A DNA stretch of 45,350 nucleotides, from NCBI GenBank assembly GCA_902789915.1, contig CADAPW010000006.1, positions 1 to 45,350 of the forward strand, read 5' to 3'. The notes under the pieces are model-generated. The model did no database searches, was not told the DNA's origin, and worked only from the letters and a program-made list of their open reading frames with translations. The position numbers and the translations under genes were made by a program. The first letter of the stretch is position 1, and each line of letters starts with the position of its first letter. Shown in pieces: positions 27,487 to 34,677 of the stretch. Source of the DNA: an uncultured Bacteroidia bacterium. GTDB lineage: Bacteria > Bacteroidota > Bacteroidia > Bacteroidales > F082.

Positions 27487-27516
27487 CAAAGTTAGGGATT
27501 ATTTCAATCCAAACAA
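27487..27516 (-). promoter_or_regulatory. Promoter of gap
   Basis: On the minus strand, TTG (27514-27516) and TAACTTTG (27487-27494) are separated by 19 bp, the Bacteroidota sigma factor spacing. The ATG follows 67 bp downstream, leaving a leader of about 60 nt. Confidence 0.6.
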
Positions 27517-27539
27517 GGAAAAAGGGGAAAAAAGTTATT

Positions 27540-27573
27540 TTTGTGAAAAATAATCATCCTTTTTGTACCTTTG
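27540..27573 (+). promoter_or_regulatory. Promoter of the CyuA-like gene
   Basis: TTTG (27540-27543) and TACCTTTG (27566-27573) are separated by 22 bp. The ATG chosen for the gene is at 27593; the longer frame starting at a TTG would begin inside this -7 box and is rejected. Confidence 0.55.
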
Positions 27574-27592
27574 CGGCAAATTTGATTTAAAA

Positions 27593-28864
27593 ATGAACAA
27601 CAGCGACTGTTTATACACTTCCTATCTGAGCATCCTCAAGGAAGAGCTAGTGCCCGCCATGGGCTGCACCGAACCGATTTGCTTGGCCTACGCTGCCGCC
27701 AAGGCACATGAAATCCTCGGCACCATGCCGAAAACTGTGGAAATCAAGGCCAGCGGCAACATCATCAAGAACGTCAAGAGCGTCATCGTGCCCAACACCA
27801 AGGGCATGAAAGGCCTGAAAGCATCAGTGGCGGCAGGCATCGTGGCCGGCAACCCGGAGAAAGCTTTGGAGGTCATCGCTGAAGTGACGCCTGAGCAAAA
27901 GAAGGAAATCGCCGAGTTCCTTGACGAAATCCCGATGACCATCATTCCACTGAATGTCATCGCCCAGCTTGACGTGACAGTCTCCTTATATAATGAGGAG
28001 CACTCATCCAGCGTTCGTATCGCGGGCTTCCACACCAACATCGTCAGGATGGAGAAAGACGACGAGGTGTTGTTCGACTCGGGCTATGCCGAAAGTGGTG
28101 CCACAAAACTCACCGACCGTAGCTGCCTCAGCATGAAGGACATCTTCGACTTCGCCAACACCGTCGACATCAAGGACATCGAGCCTATCATCAAGCCACA
28201 AATCGAGTGCAACAAAGCCATATCGCAGGAAGGCCTGAAAAACAACTGGGGTGCCAACATCGGCAGCACCATCTTAAGTTTCGGGACGGATGTGAGAATC
28301 AAGGCCAGGGCATGGGCAGCAGCGGGAAGTGACGCCCGCATGAGCGGCTGCGAGATGCCTGTCATCATCAACTCTGGTAGCGGCAACCAAGGCATGACAG
28401 TCAGCCTGCCCATATTGGCATACGCAGAAGAGTATAACATCGATGACGAGCGCACCATGCGTGCTGTGGCCTTGTCAAACCTCGTCGCCATCCACCAAAA
28501 GACGGGCATCGGAAGGCTTTCGGCCTATTGTGGCGCCGTCAGCGCGGGCTGCGCCTCAGGCTGTGGCATCGCCTACCTCATGGGCGAGCCACTTAGCATC
28601 ATCGAACACACCCTCGAGAATGCCTTGGGCATGGCCGCAGGCATCGTATGCGATGGTGCCAAGCCCTCGTGTGCCGGCAAGATCGCACTCTCCGTGGAGG
28701 CCGGCATACTCGGCTACGAGATGAGCAAGCAAGGCTGCAACCTCCTCGGCGGCGACGGCATCATCGGCAAGGACGTGGAAGAGACCATCGACCACATCGG
28801 CTGTCTCGGCCGCCTCGGCATGAAGGAAACCGACGTGGAGATTTTGAAGATAATGGTCGAATGA
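27593..28864 (+). CDS. L-cysteine desulfidase / serine dehydratase alpha-like protein (UPF0597, CyuA type)
   Basis: The 423-residue enzyme is of the CyuA/YhaM family, which breaks down L-cysteine to pyruvate, ammonia and sulfide using an iron-sulfur cluster. Conserved blocks are LVPAMGCTEPICLAYAAAKA near residue 20, SGNIIKN, SGSGNQGM, CGAVSAGCASGCGIAYL (cluster cysteines) and CDGAKPSCAGKIALS near 360. The start is fixed by its position 20 bp after the -7 box. It stands alone between the gap promoter and the Fic gene. Confidence 0.9.
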   Translation: MNNSDCLYTSYLSILKEELVPAMGCTEPICLAYAAAKAHEILGTMPKTVEIKASGNIIKNVKSVIVPNTKGMKGLKASVAAGIVAGNPEKALEVIAEVTPEQKKEIAEFLDEIPMTIIPLNVIAQLDVTVSLYNEEHSSSVRIAGFHTNIVRMEKDDEVLFDSGYAESGATKLTDRSCLSMKDIFDFANTVDIKDIEPIIKPQIECNKAISQEGLKNNWGANIGSTILSFGTDVRIKARAWAAAGSDARMSGCEMPVIINSGSGNQGMTVSLPILAYAEEYNIDDERTMRAVALSNLVAIHQKTGIGRLSAYCGAVSAGCASGCGIAYLMGEPLSIIEHTLENALGMAAGIVCDGAKPSCAGKIALSVEAGILGYEMSKQGCNLLGGDGIIGKDVEETIDHIGCLGRLGMKETDVEILKIMVE

Positions 28865-28919
28865 CAGATGCTTTGATCATCCCCTTTCGTTCCGTTCTCA
28901 ACTCCATGCGGACAATAAG

Positions 28920-28957
28920 CCGCAAAATCTGCGGTTAATTATCCGCATAATTTGCGG
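28920..28957. promoter_or_regulatory. Twin palindromic operator before the Fic gene
   Basis: Two perfect copies of CCGCA-N5-TGCGG occur at 28920-28934 and 28943-28957, 23 bp centre to centre, about two helical turns. A half site CCGCA follows at 28993-28997. The second palindrome covers the likely -33 TTTG (28951-28954). This is the layout of an operator for a dimeric repressor; the Fic protein's own C-terminal winged helix is a candidate regulator. Confidence 0.65.
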
Positions 28958-28974
28958 TTTATTAAAATAATGTG

Positions 28975-28982
28975 TAATTTTG
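28975..28982 (+). promoter_or_regulatory. -7 box for the Fic gene
   Basis: TAATTTTG matches TAnnTTTG. It lies 20 bp after TTTG at 28951-28954 and 21 bp before the ATG at 29004. Confidence 0.55.
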
Positions 28983-29003
28983 CAGCCGAAAACCGCAATA
29001 ATT

Positions 29004-30149
29004 ATGGTATCCTACATCCATCAGAGCACGCAATGGCCCAATTTCGTCTGGGACAAGGAACTCGTCGCAGACAAACTGGCTTCCGTCAATAAAGCCTCGG
29101 GGTTCCTTATGGGTCGGCTCGACGCCATTGGGTTCGACGCCCGCTTGTCAGCCAATGCCGAGATGCTCTCTAATGACATCATCAGCTCCTCAGAGATTGA
29201 AGGCATTGCATTGAACGCCAAACAAGTGCGTTCTTCCATCGCCAAAAAGTTAGGCATCCCATCCGATGTCGATGTGCCTGCCAGCCATTATGTTGAAGGT
29301 ATTGTGGAGATGATGCTTGATGCCGTGAGCCATTACCGCCAATCCCTCACCCACGACCGGCTTTTCGGATGGCACAACTGCCTGTTTCCTTCGGGGATGA
29401 GCGGTTATTCGAAAATCGACGTGGCACAATACCGCAAAGGCGAGATGAAAGTTGTTTCAGGCAATTACGGGCGCGAAAAAGTGCATTATGAAGCCGTCCC
29501 CGCTCAAGACGTGCAGAAGGAAATGGATGTCTTTTTGGACTGGTTCAATACCGACATCGACTCGCCCACTTACCTGAAGTCAGCCATCGCCCACTTTTGG
29601 TTTGTCTGCATCCACCCCTTCGACGACGGCAACGGGCGTATCGGTCGTGCCATCGCCGACATGGCACTCTCGCAAGCCGATGACTCCGCCATGCGTTTCT
29701 TCAGCATGTCGCGGCAAATCAACAAAGACAAGAAATCGTATTATGACGTGCTGGAGCGCGTCAGCCGACAAACGGATGCTGACATCACGGAATGGCTCAT
29801 CTGGTACCTCGACTGCATGGCACGTGCCATCAACGCATCCGACGAAGTACTTTCACGCATCCTCCAAAAATCCGCATTTTGGCAAAGCCATGCCAACATC
29901 TCATTCACGGAGCGACAAAACAAGGTGCTGAACATCTACCTTGATGGTTATGTAGGCAAATTGACTGTGAAAAACTGGGCCAAGCATTGCAAGGTTTCGG
30001 TCGACACGGCCTCTCGCGACATCAAAAACCTTGTAGAAAAAGGTGTTCTTGAGCCACAGCAAGGCCGCATGAGGGATGTGTATTACGGCATCCGCTGCGA
30101 CGACACGACACTGTTTGTCCCAGGACCAAAGGAAGATGACGATGATTGA
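29004..30149 (+). CDS. Fic family protein (DUF4172-Fic-winged helix)
   Basis: The start ATG (MVSYIHQSTQWPNFVW) gives 381 residues. Order of domains: DUF4172 (about 1-80) with the inhibitory motif SSEIEG (Ser62...Glu66-Gly67), a Fic core with HPFDDGNGRIGRA near residues 203-215, and a C-terminal winged-helix part (FTERQNKVLNIYLDG...KVSVDTASRDIKNLVEKGVLEP, about 300-360). The complete HxFx(D/E)GNGRxxR motif predicts AMPylation activity; the internal inhibitory helix makes this a class II, self-inhibited enzyme. The DNA-binding end and twin palindromes upstream suggest autoregulation. Confidence 0.93.
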   Translation: MVSYIHQSTQWPNFVWDKELVADKLASVNKASGFLMGRLDAIGFDARLSANAEMLSNDIISSSEIEGIALNAKQVRSSIAKKLGIPSDVDVPASHYVEGIVEMMLDAVSHYRQSLTHDRLFGWHNCLFPSGMSGYSKIDVAQYRKGEMKVVSGNYGREKVHYEAVPAQDVQKEMDVFLDWFNTDIDSPTYLKSAIAHFWFVCIHPFDDGNGRIGRAIADMALSQADDSAMRFFSMSRQINKDKKSYYDVLERVSRQTDADITEWLIWYLDCMARAINASDEVLSRILQKSAFWQSHANISFTERQNKVLNIYLDGYVGKLTVKNWAKHCKVSVDTASRDIKNLVEKGVLEPQQGRMRDVYYGIRCDDTTLFVPGPKEDDDD

Positions 30150-30174
30150 TTGTCCTTTCAATCAAATTAAACCT

Positions 30175-30182
30175 TATCTTTG
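30175..30182 (+). promoter_or_regulatory. -7 box for the iron-type ABC pair
   Basis: TATCTTTG, 20 bp before the ATG at 30203, fits TAnnTTTG. It rules out the longer frame that begins at the TTG at 30146. Confidence 0.5.
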
Positions 30183-30202
30183 CAACGCAAAAACACCCAG
30201 AA

Positions 30203-31258
30203 ATGGCTCCTGACACCGATAATACCATCCGCCTCAAAACACCACCCATCGCGCTGGTTTCCATAGCGATAGTGGCTGTCGGCGTAGTATTGTTTGCCCT
30301 CAATTTGATGCTAGGCTCGGTTTCGATCCCTTTTGAAGAGTTCAAAAAAGCCGTTTTCGGTGGCGAAGGCTCCACCTACCGCGCCATCATCCTCGACTAT
30401 CGCCTGCCACAAGCCATCACTGCTCTGCTGGCGGGCATAGGACTCTCTGTGTCAGGGCTTCTCATGCAGACCTTATTCCGGAATCCCTTAGCCGATCCTT
30501 CCCTGCTTGGCATCAGCAGCGGCGCGAGCCTCGGCGTAGCCTTCGTCGTCCTATTAGGCACTGCCACGGGACTGTCGGTCAGCACGTTGTCGCTGTGGTC
30601 GACCTTCGGCGTCACCATAGCGGCGTTTTTGGGTGCCTTTGCAGTGCTATTGCTTATCCTTGCATTGAGTTCCCGACTGAAAAGCATGGTGAGCCTGGTG
30701 CTGGTGGGTATCATGATCGCCTACATCGCAGGCTCGGTAACCGACATCCTGAAGTTCTTCAGCCAAAAGGAAGGGCTGCACTCCTTTGTCATCTGGGGCA
30801 TGGGTAGTTTCTCCAATGTGAGCAAGGCACAACTGCCGTTCTTCGCCATCGCGGTGGCGGTTGGCAGCATCGGCTCGTTCCTATTATTCAAGACCTTGAA
30901 CCTCTTGCTGTTGGGCGAGCGTTATGCCGAGAACCTCGGCGTCAACATCCGTCGCAGCAGCATGCTCATCATCTTGGCTTCGGGTTTCCTCACCGCTCTC
31001 ATCACGGCATTCTGCGGCCCCATCGCCTTCATAGGCTTGGCCGTACCACACATCGCACGCTTCCTGTTCCGCAGCAGCGACCACAAGCTGCTCATCCCCG
31101 CCACGGCCTTCCTCGGCATGGATTTGGCCTTGTTCTGCAACCTCATCGCACGTCTGCCCTCCTTCGAAGGCAACCTGCCCATCAACTCGGTCACGGCACT
31201 GATTGGTGCGCCTATCGTGCTTTGGGTGATCTTCCATCGTCAAAAAGTCATGAGATGA
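30203..31258 (+). CDS. FecCD/BtuC family ABC transporter permease
   Basis: The 351-residue permease has nine to ten membrane segments. Family blocks are LDYRLPQAITALLAGIGLSVSG, MQTLFRNPLADPSLLGISSGASLG, LNLLLLGERYAENLGVN (coupling helix) and FCGPIAFIGLAVPHIARFL. This family carries iron-siderophores, haem or cobalamin inwards from the periplasm. The stop overlaps the ATPase start (ATGA). No substrate-binding protein or TonB receptor lies nearby, so the substrate is undecided. Confidence 0.95.
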   Translation: MAPDTDNTIRLKTPPIALVSIAIVAVGVVLFALNLMLGSVSIPFEEFKKAVFGGEGSTYRAIILDYRLPQAITALLAGIGLSVSGLLMQTLFRNPLADPSLLGISSGASLGVAFVVLLGTATGLSVSTLSLWSTFGVTIAAFLGAFAVLLLILALSSRLKSMVSLVLVGIMIAYIAGSVTDILKFFSQKEGLHSFVIWGMGSFSNVSKAQLPFFAIAVAVGSIGSFLLFKTLNLLLLGERYAENLGVNIRRSSMLIILASGFLTALITAFCGPIAFIGLAVPHIARFLFRSSDHKLLIPATAFLGMDLALFCNLIARLPSFEGNLPINSVTALIGAPIVLWVIFHRQKVMR

Positions 31259-32010
31259 ACGAAGTGCTCCATACCAAGAACCTGTTCATCGGCTACAAAG
31301 GCCAAGCCTTGATGCCCGCTATCGACGTGAGCCTCAGCGAAGGCGACATCGTGGCCTTGGCGGGTCCCAACGGCTCGGGCAAGACGACGCTATTCAAGAC
31401 GCTGTCGGCCAGCCTCAAGCCCGTCGACGGCGAGGTCAAGCTGTTCGGCAAGGACCTGCGCGACTACTCACCCACTGAACGCAGCTCGCTCTTCAGTCTC
31501 GTGCTCACCGAGAAGCCCGATGACCTCTTCCTGAAGGTCTTCGACATCGTGGCGGCCGGTCGCTATCCCCATCTCGGCCTCTTGGCCAAACTGAAAGCCG
31601 AAGACGAGCAGATCATCTACGACAGCCTCGAAACCGTCGGCATCAGCCATTTGGTCAACCGGAACTTCGTTTCCTTGAGCGATGGCGAACAACAGAAAGT
31701 AATGATAGCCAAGGCTTTAGTGCAGGACACGCCCCTTATCTTCATGGACGAGCCTGCCGCCTTCCTCGACTATCCGAGCAAGATCGAGTTGGTGAACATC
31801 ATGCACAAACTCTCGCGAGAGAAGCACAAGACCATCCTTTTCAGCAGCCACGACCTCGACCTTTTGCTTCGCCATGCCGATGTCATGTGGGTAGTGGCAC
31901 CGCAGCAGCCTTTGCGCCAAGGCACGCCGAAAGAATTGGTTGAGCAAGGAATTATTGATGCCTATTTTAAGCCAATCGTAGCGAAAGAAGAATTCTATTG
32001 GATGAGGTAA
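31255..32010 (+). CDS. FecE-type ABC transporter ATPase
   Basis: The start MNEVLHTKNLFIGYKG overlaps the permease stop. The 251-residue ATPase has Walker A GPNGSGKTT (about 38-46), the Q-loop region VLTEKPDDLF (Glu at the usual Gln), signature LSDGEQQK, Walker B LIFMDEPAAFLD and H-loop SSHDLD. It powers the FecCD-type permease. The last residues PIVAKEEFYWMR recur as gene-end remnants at 32849-32893 and 41223-41255. Confidence 0.95.
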   Translation: MNEVLHTKNLFIGYKGQALMPAIDVSLSEGDIVALAGPNGSGKTTLFKTLSASLKPVDGEVKLFGKDLRDYSPTERSSLFSLVLTEKPDDLFLKVFDIVAAGRYPHLGLLAKLKAEDEQIIYDSLETVGISHLVNRNFVSLSDGEQQKVMIAKALVQDTPLIFMDEPAAFLDYPSKIELVNIMHKLSREKHKTILFSSHDLDLLLRHADVMWVVAPQQPLRQGTPKELVEQGIIDAYFKPIVAKEEFYWMR

Positions 32011-32027
32011 TCTACCTCAATTTCATG

Positions 32028-32035
32028 TAATTTTG
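32028..32035 (+). promoter_or_regulatory. -7 box for the SGNH hydrolase gene
   Basis: TAATTTTG, 17 bp before the ATG at 32053, matches TAnnTTTG. Confidence 0.5.
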
Positions 32036-32052
32036 CACCAAACTATCATCCT

Positions 32053-32730
32053 ATGCGTAAAACAACCCTTATCATCATCTTAATAGCCATGTGGTTTTCA
32101 GGTTATGCACAAAAAGACTGGTTCGGCTTCAACCGTTACAAGGCCGACAACGACAGTATCATTGCCAGCGGCGAGTTCCCCGACGTCGTGTTTATGGGCA
32201 ACTCCATCACCGACAACTGGGCCTATTTCCATCCCGAGTTCTTCAGCGAGAACAACTTCTGCGGCAGGGGCATCGGGGGACAGACCTCGGCACAGATGCT
32301 GGTGCGCTTCACCGCCGATGTCATCGACCAGCATCCCAAGGCCGTGGTCATCATGGCAGGCACCAACGACGTGGCGCACAACGACTATTGGGTAACTCCT
32401 GAGAAGGTGGTCGACAACATCATCGCCATGTGCGACCTGGCCCGCGCCCATGGCATCGTGCCCATCATCAGCTCCATACCGCCTTGCTCGAAATTCCCTT
32501 GGAGGGAGGAGATTATGAACCCAGGGCAGACCATCGTCGAAATCAACGACAACCTGAGAGCCTACGCCGAAGCCCATGACATCGTCTACGTGGACTACCA
32601 TTCCGCCCTCGCCGACGAGCACCTTGGATTGCCCTCCTCGCTGAGCGAAGACGGCTGCCATCCCAATCCTGACACCTATCTTGTCATGGAGGAGTTGGTA
32701 TTAGAGGCGATACGTGTTGCGTTACGATAA
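32053..32730 (+). CDS. Secreted SGNH/GDSL hydrolase
   Basis: The 225-residue protein has a signal peptide (MRKTTLIIILIAMWFSGYAQ). SGNH blocks follow in order: block I FMGNSITDNW (Ser nucleophile), block II GRGIGGQTSAQML (Gly), block III MAGTNDVAHND (Asn), and block V EDGCHPNPDTY (Asp/His). The fold serves as acyl- or acetyl-esterase on glycans or lipids. Length and order fit the lipase/acylhydrolase group common in Bacteroides. It is a single gene between the ABC pair and the CRISPR island. Confidence 0.92.
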   Translation: MRKTTLIIILIAMWFSGYAQKDWFGFNRYKADNDSIIASGEFPDVVFMGNSITDNWAYFHPEFFSENNFCGRGIGGQTSAQMLVRFTADVIDQHPKAVVIMAGTNDVAHNDYWVTPEKVVDNIIAMCDLARAHGIVPIISSIPPCSKFPWREEIMNPGQTIVEINDNLRAYAEAHDIVYVDYHSALADEHLGLPSSLSEDGCHPNPDTYLVMEELVLEAIRVALR

Positions 32731-32766
32731 GAAATCACGGGGACATATAAGAATCAAGCAAAAGAA

Positions 32767-32832
32767 AGCTCCTACGGAGTACAACTCGTTGAATTATTGT
32801 AGTTTGTTATTAAAAGAGAGCTCCTACGGAGC
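32767..32832. repeat. Two copies of a GCTCCTACGGAG palindrome
   Basis: AGCTCCTACGGAG occurs at 32767-32779 and again at 32819-32831, where the next base completes GCTCC-tac-GGAGC. Each can form a 5-bp hairpin. They look like dispersed Bacteroidales intergenic repeats. Confidence 0.6.
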
Positions 32833-32848
32833 AAATTTTAGAAGTTCC

Positions 32849-32893
32849 TTAAAGCCGATTGTGGCTAAGGATGAGTTTTTCTGGATGAAGTGA
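32849..32893 (+). pseudogene. 3'-end remnant of a FecE-like ATPase gene, left of the island
   Basis: The frame reads LKPIVAKDEFFWMK then TGA, matching the end of the intact ATPase (FKPIVAKEEFYWMR) at the protein level. The codons differ mainly at third positions, so it comes from a diverged relative, not a fresh copy. Nothing upstream in frame shows further ATPase sequence. Confidence 0.6.
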
Positions 32894-32999
32894 TTGCACA
32901 TTTGTCTTCATTCCATTCATAAAGATGCCGCTGGGTATTTTTTCAGTATTGTCACCATTTTCCACCTAATAAAAACAAAAATAATGTTCATTTTTTGTT

Positions 33000-33007
33000 T
33001 ATATTTG
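33000..33007 (+). promoter_or_regulatory. -7 box for the cas operon
   Basis: TATATTTG matches TAnnTTTG and lies 28 bp before the cas6 ATG chosen at 33036. No clear -33 TTG is seen at 19-22 bp upstream. Confidence 0.5.
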
Positions 33008-33035
33008 CAGACCAATGTATCAACATCATACACAC

Positions 33036-33698
33036 ATGAGACTACACTTACATACTACGCCAAACACAACACAGATCCCTTTCAACTACCAACAAAAACT
33101 CACAGGAGTTCTCCATAAATGGTTAGGTGAAAACAATGAAGAGCATGGCGAAATTTCGCTGTATTCATTTTCGTGGTTACAAAACACACAAGTGGAAAAA
33201 GACGGTTTGACATGTCCCAAAGGTTCAAAATGGTTTATCAGCTTTCACGATACCCAAAAGTTAAAATGTATTCTTGCTAGCATTAGAGCCAATCCCGAAA
33301 TGTTTTGTGGAATGTTCGTGAATGAGGTAACCATCGAGGAAACTCCAGACCTTTCAAATAGGGAATTGTTCTTTTTGGGAAGCCCAATATTGATTAAGCG
33401 CCACGAAGAAGAAAAGGTGATTGAATACGGCTTTGAAAATCCTTCATCCGGAAAACTGCTTGAAGACACTCTAAAGACAAAGATGCAAAAGGCAGGAATT
33501 CAAGATGACGGCACTTTACACATTGAGTTTGACCTGTCATACGCAAAAAAGAAAAAGAAACTCGTTTGGTATGAAGGAATCAGCAATAAAGCAAACATGT
33601 GCCCAGTGATTATTCAAGGCAGCAATGAGTTAAAACAATTCGCTTGGAATGTGGGATTGGGAAACAGCACAGGAATTGGATTCGGTTCGATTTATTAA
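33036..33698 (+). CDS. cas6: CRISPR-associated endoribonuclease Cas6
   Basis: Cas6 cuts the repeat RNA to make crRNAs. The 220-residue form starts at MRLHLHTTPNTTQIPFNYQQ, which fits the usual Cas6 start better than the ATG seven codons earlier at 33015. Typical parts are the N-terminal NYQQKLTGVLHKWL, the middle LFFLGSPILIK and the C-terminal Gly-rich loop WNVGLGNSTGIGFGSIY. A His in the first 50 residues (HKWL or EEHGE) may be catalytic; I cannot decide which. It is first in the operon, 11 bp before cas5. Confidence 0.92.
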   Translation: MRLHLHTTPNTTQIPFNYQQKLTGVLHKWLGENNEEHGEISLYSFSWLQNTQVEKDGLTCPKGSKWFISFHDTQKLKCILASIRANPEMFCGMFVNEVTIEETPDLSNRELFFLGSPILIKRHEEEKVIEYGFENPSSGKLLEDTLKTKMQKAGIQDDGTLHIEFDLSYAKKKKKLVWYEGISNKANMCPVIIQGSNELKQFAWNVGLGNSTGIGFGSIY

Positions 33699-33709
33699 AA
33701 GAAGAAATC

Positions 33710-34270
33710 ATGTATTACATTGTCAGATACACAGGTAAATTCGGTTTCATCAAACCATGGACTGCAGTTAGAGATGGTGAAACATTCAGCCAGCAGTTTC
33801 TAACCCCTTCGATTATTGAAGGCATTGAAAAGAAGCTGTTTCCCGAAACATTAAGTTTAAACGGTAAAATTACAAAGATTATAAGGCACAAATTAAGTTA
33901 TTCTGCTATAGATTCCCAGCAAGAAGTGACCCAAACGAGAGGATGGAAAATCACAAAAAAGGAAGCAACTCGTGAACGATCAATTCTGAAAAGAGGTGTC
34001 ATGCTCGACCCTGTACTTTATTTGGCATTCAATAACCAAGCTGATGCGGAAACAGCATCGAAGCAGCACATCTGCCTTTGCAGGAACGAGGATGTGATGC
34101 TACCCGATAGTGAAATCATTGAACTTGAGGAAGACCAATTTGCTGAATTAGAAGGATTTGAATTGCGTTTTGGTGAGTCAGACCAATCGTTTTTGGTAGG
34201 TTACAACCGCTTCGACAACAACAAGCCCATGTACGGCTGGATTGAATACAACGGAAACAAACTCATGTAG
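33710..34270 (+). CDS. cas5: CRISPR-associated protein Cas5
   Basis: The 186-residue protein is a RAMP-fold subunit placed at the 5' handle of crRNA in Cascade. YTGKFGFIKPWTAVRDGETFSQQF followed by LTPSIIEGIEKKLF matches the usual Cas5 start (RxP...PSxIxGxL). The middle KIIRHKLSYSAIDSQQEV and RERSILKRGVMLDPVLYLAF fit the rest. The name rests on this pattern and on position between cas6 and cas3. The start is the ATG after GAAGAAATC, since the longer frame begins inside cas6. Confidence 0.82.
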   Translation: MYYIVRYTGKFGFIKPWTAVRDGETFSQQFLTPSIIEGIEKKLFPETLSLNGKITKIIRHKLSYSAIDSQQEVTQTRGWKITKKEATRERSILKRGVMLDPVLYLAFNNQADAETASKQHICLCRNEDVMLPDSEIIELEEDQFAELEGFELRFGESDQSFLVGYNRFDNNKPMYGWIEYNGNKLM

Positions 34271-34272
34271 AC

Positions 34273-34677
34273 ATGACCAACAAGTTCGATTACATATTGG
34301 CAAAGCATGAAGACTTTGGCGGAATGCCGCTGACACAACACCTTAAAGATGTTGCCGATGCCGCTGTTGTCATCGCCCAACATGTCGGACTTGACCCTGA
34401 TTTAGCATTCAAAGGCTCAGTATTGCACGACATTGGGAAAGCCAGTCCATTGTTTCAAAAAACATTGAAACACAATTACATACAACAGCCCGATTTTACA
34501 TTCCGTCACGAAATTGCTTCCTTGTTTTTTATTTCATTGTTTCCCGAAAAAGAATGGCCTGCCATCATCGACATGATTGTCGCGCATCACAAATCAATTT
34601 ATCATGATGTCAGGGAAAAAGGAATTCTTGACTTGGACGAAAACATGGATTGTTTCACGGCATTCGGAGAAATTTGA
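34273..34677 (+). CDS. cas3: Cas3, HD nuclease part (split by frameshift)
   Basis: These 134 residues form the N-terminal part of Cas3, the HD nuclease that degrades target DNA in type I interference. Metal-ligand motifs are visible: QHLKDVADAA, VLHDIGKASPLFQ (HD), FRHEIASLF and IVAHHKSIYHD. The frame ends at TGA 34675-34677 within a region that continues in the +1 frame as KFDEWCPVALGILNEFGI. Removing one A from 34670-34672 joins both parts into a normal 709-residue Cas3. It starts 2 bp after the cas5 stop. Confidence 0.88.
   Translation: MTNKFDYILAKHEDFGGMPLTQHLKDVADAAVVIAQHVGLDPDLAFKGSVLHDIGKASPLFQKTLKHNYIQQPDFTFRHEIASLFFISLFPEKEWPAIIDMIVAHHKSIYHDVREKGILDLDENMDCFTAFGEI

Larger units (their letters stand above)
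32731..33035. other. Intergenic region upstream of the cas operon
   Basis: This 305-bp stretch has no gene. It holds two copies of a CTCCTACGGAG palindrome (32767-32779, 32819-32832), a remnant of a FecE-like gene end (32849-32893), and the cas promoter box TATATTTG (33000-33007). Confidence 0.7.

Noticed and set aside
27563..27592. Upstream extension of the CyuA-like gene from a TTG
   Set aside because: It would begin inside the -7 box, and the family starts at the later ATG.
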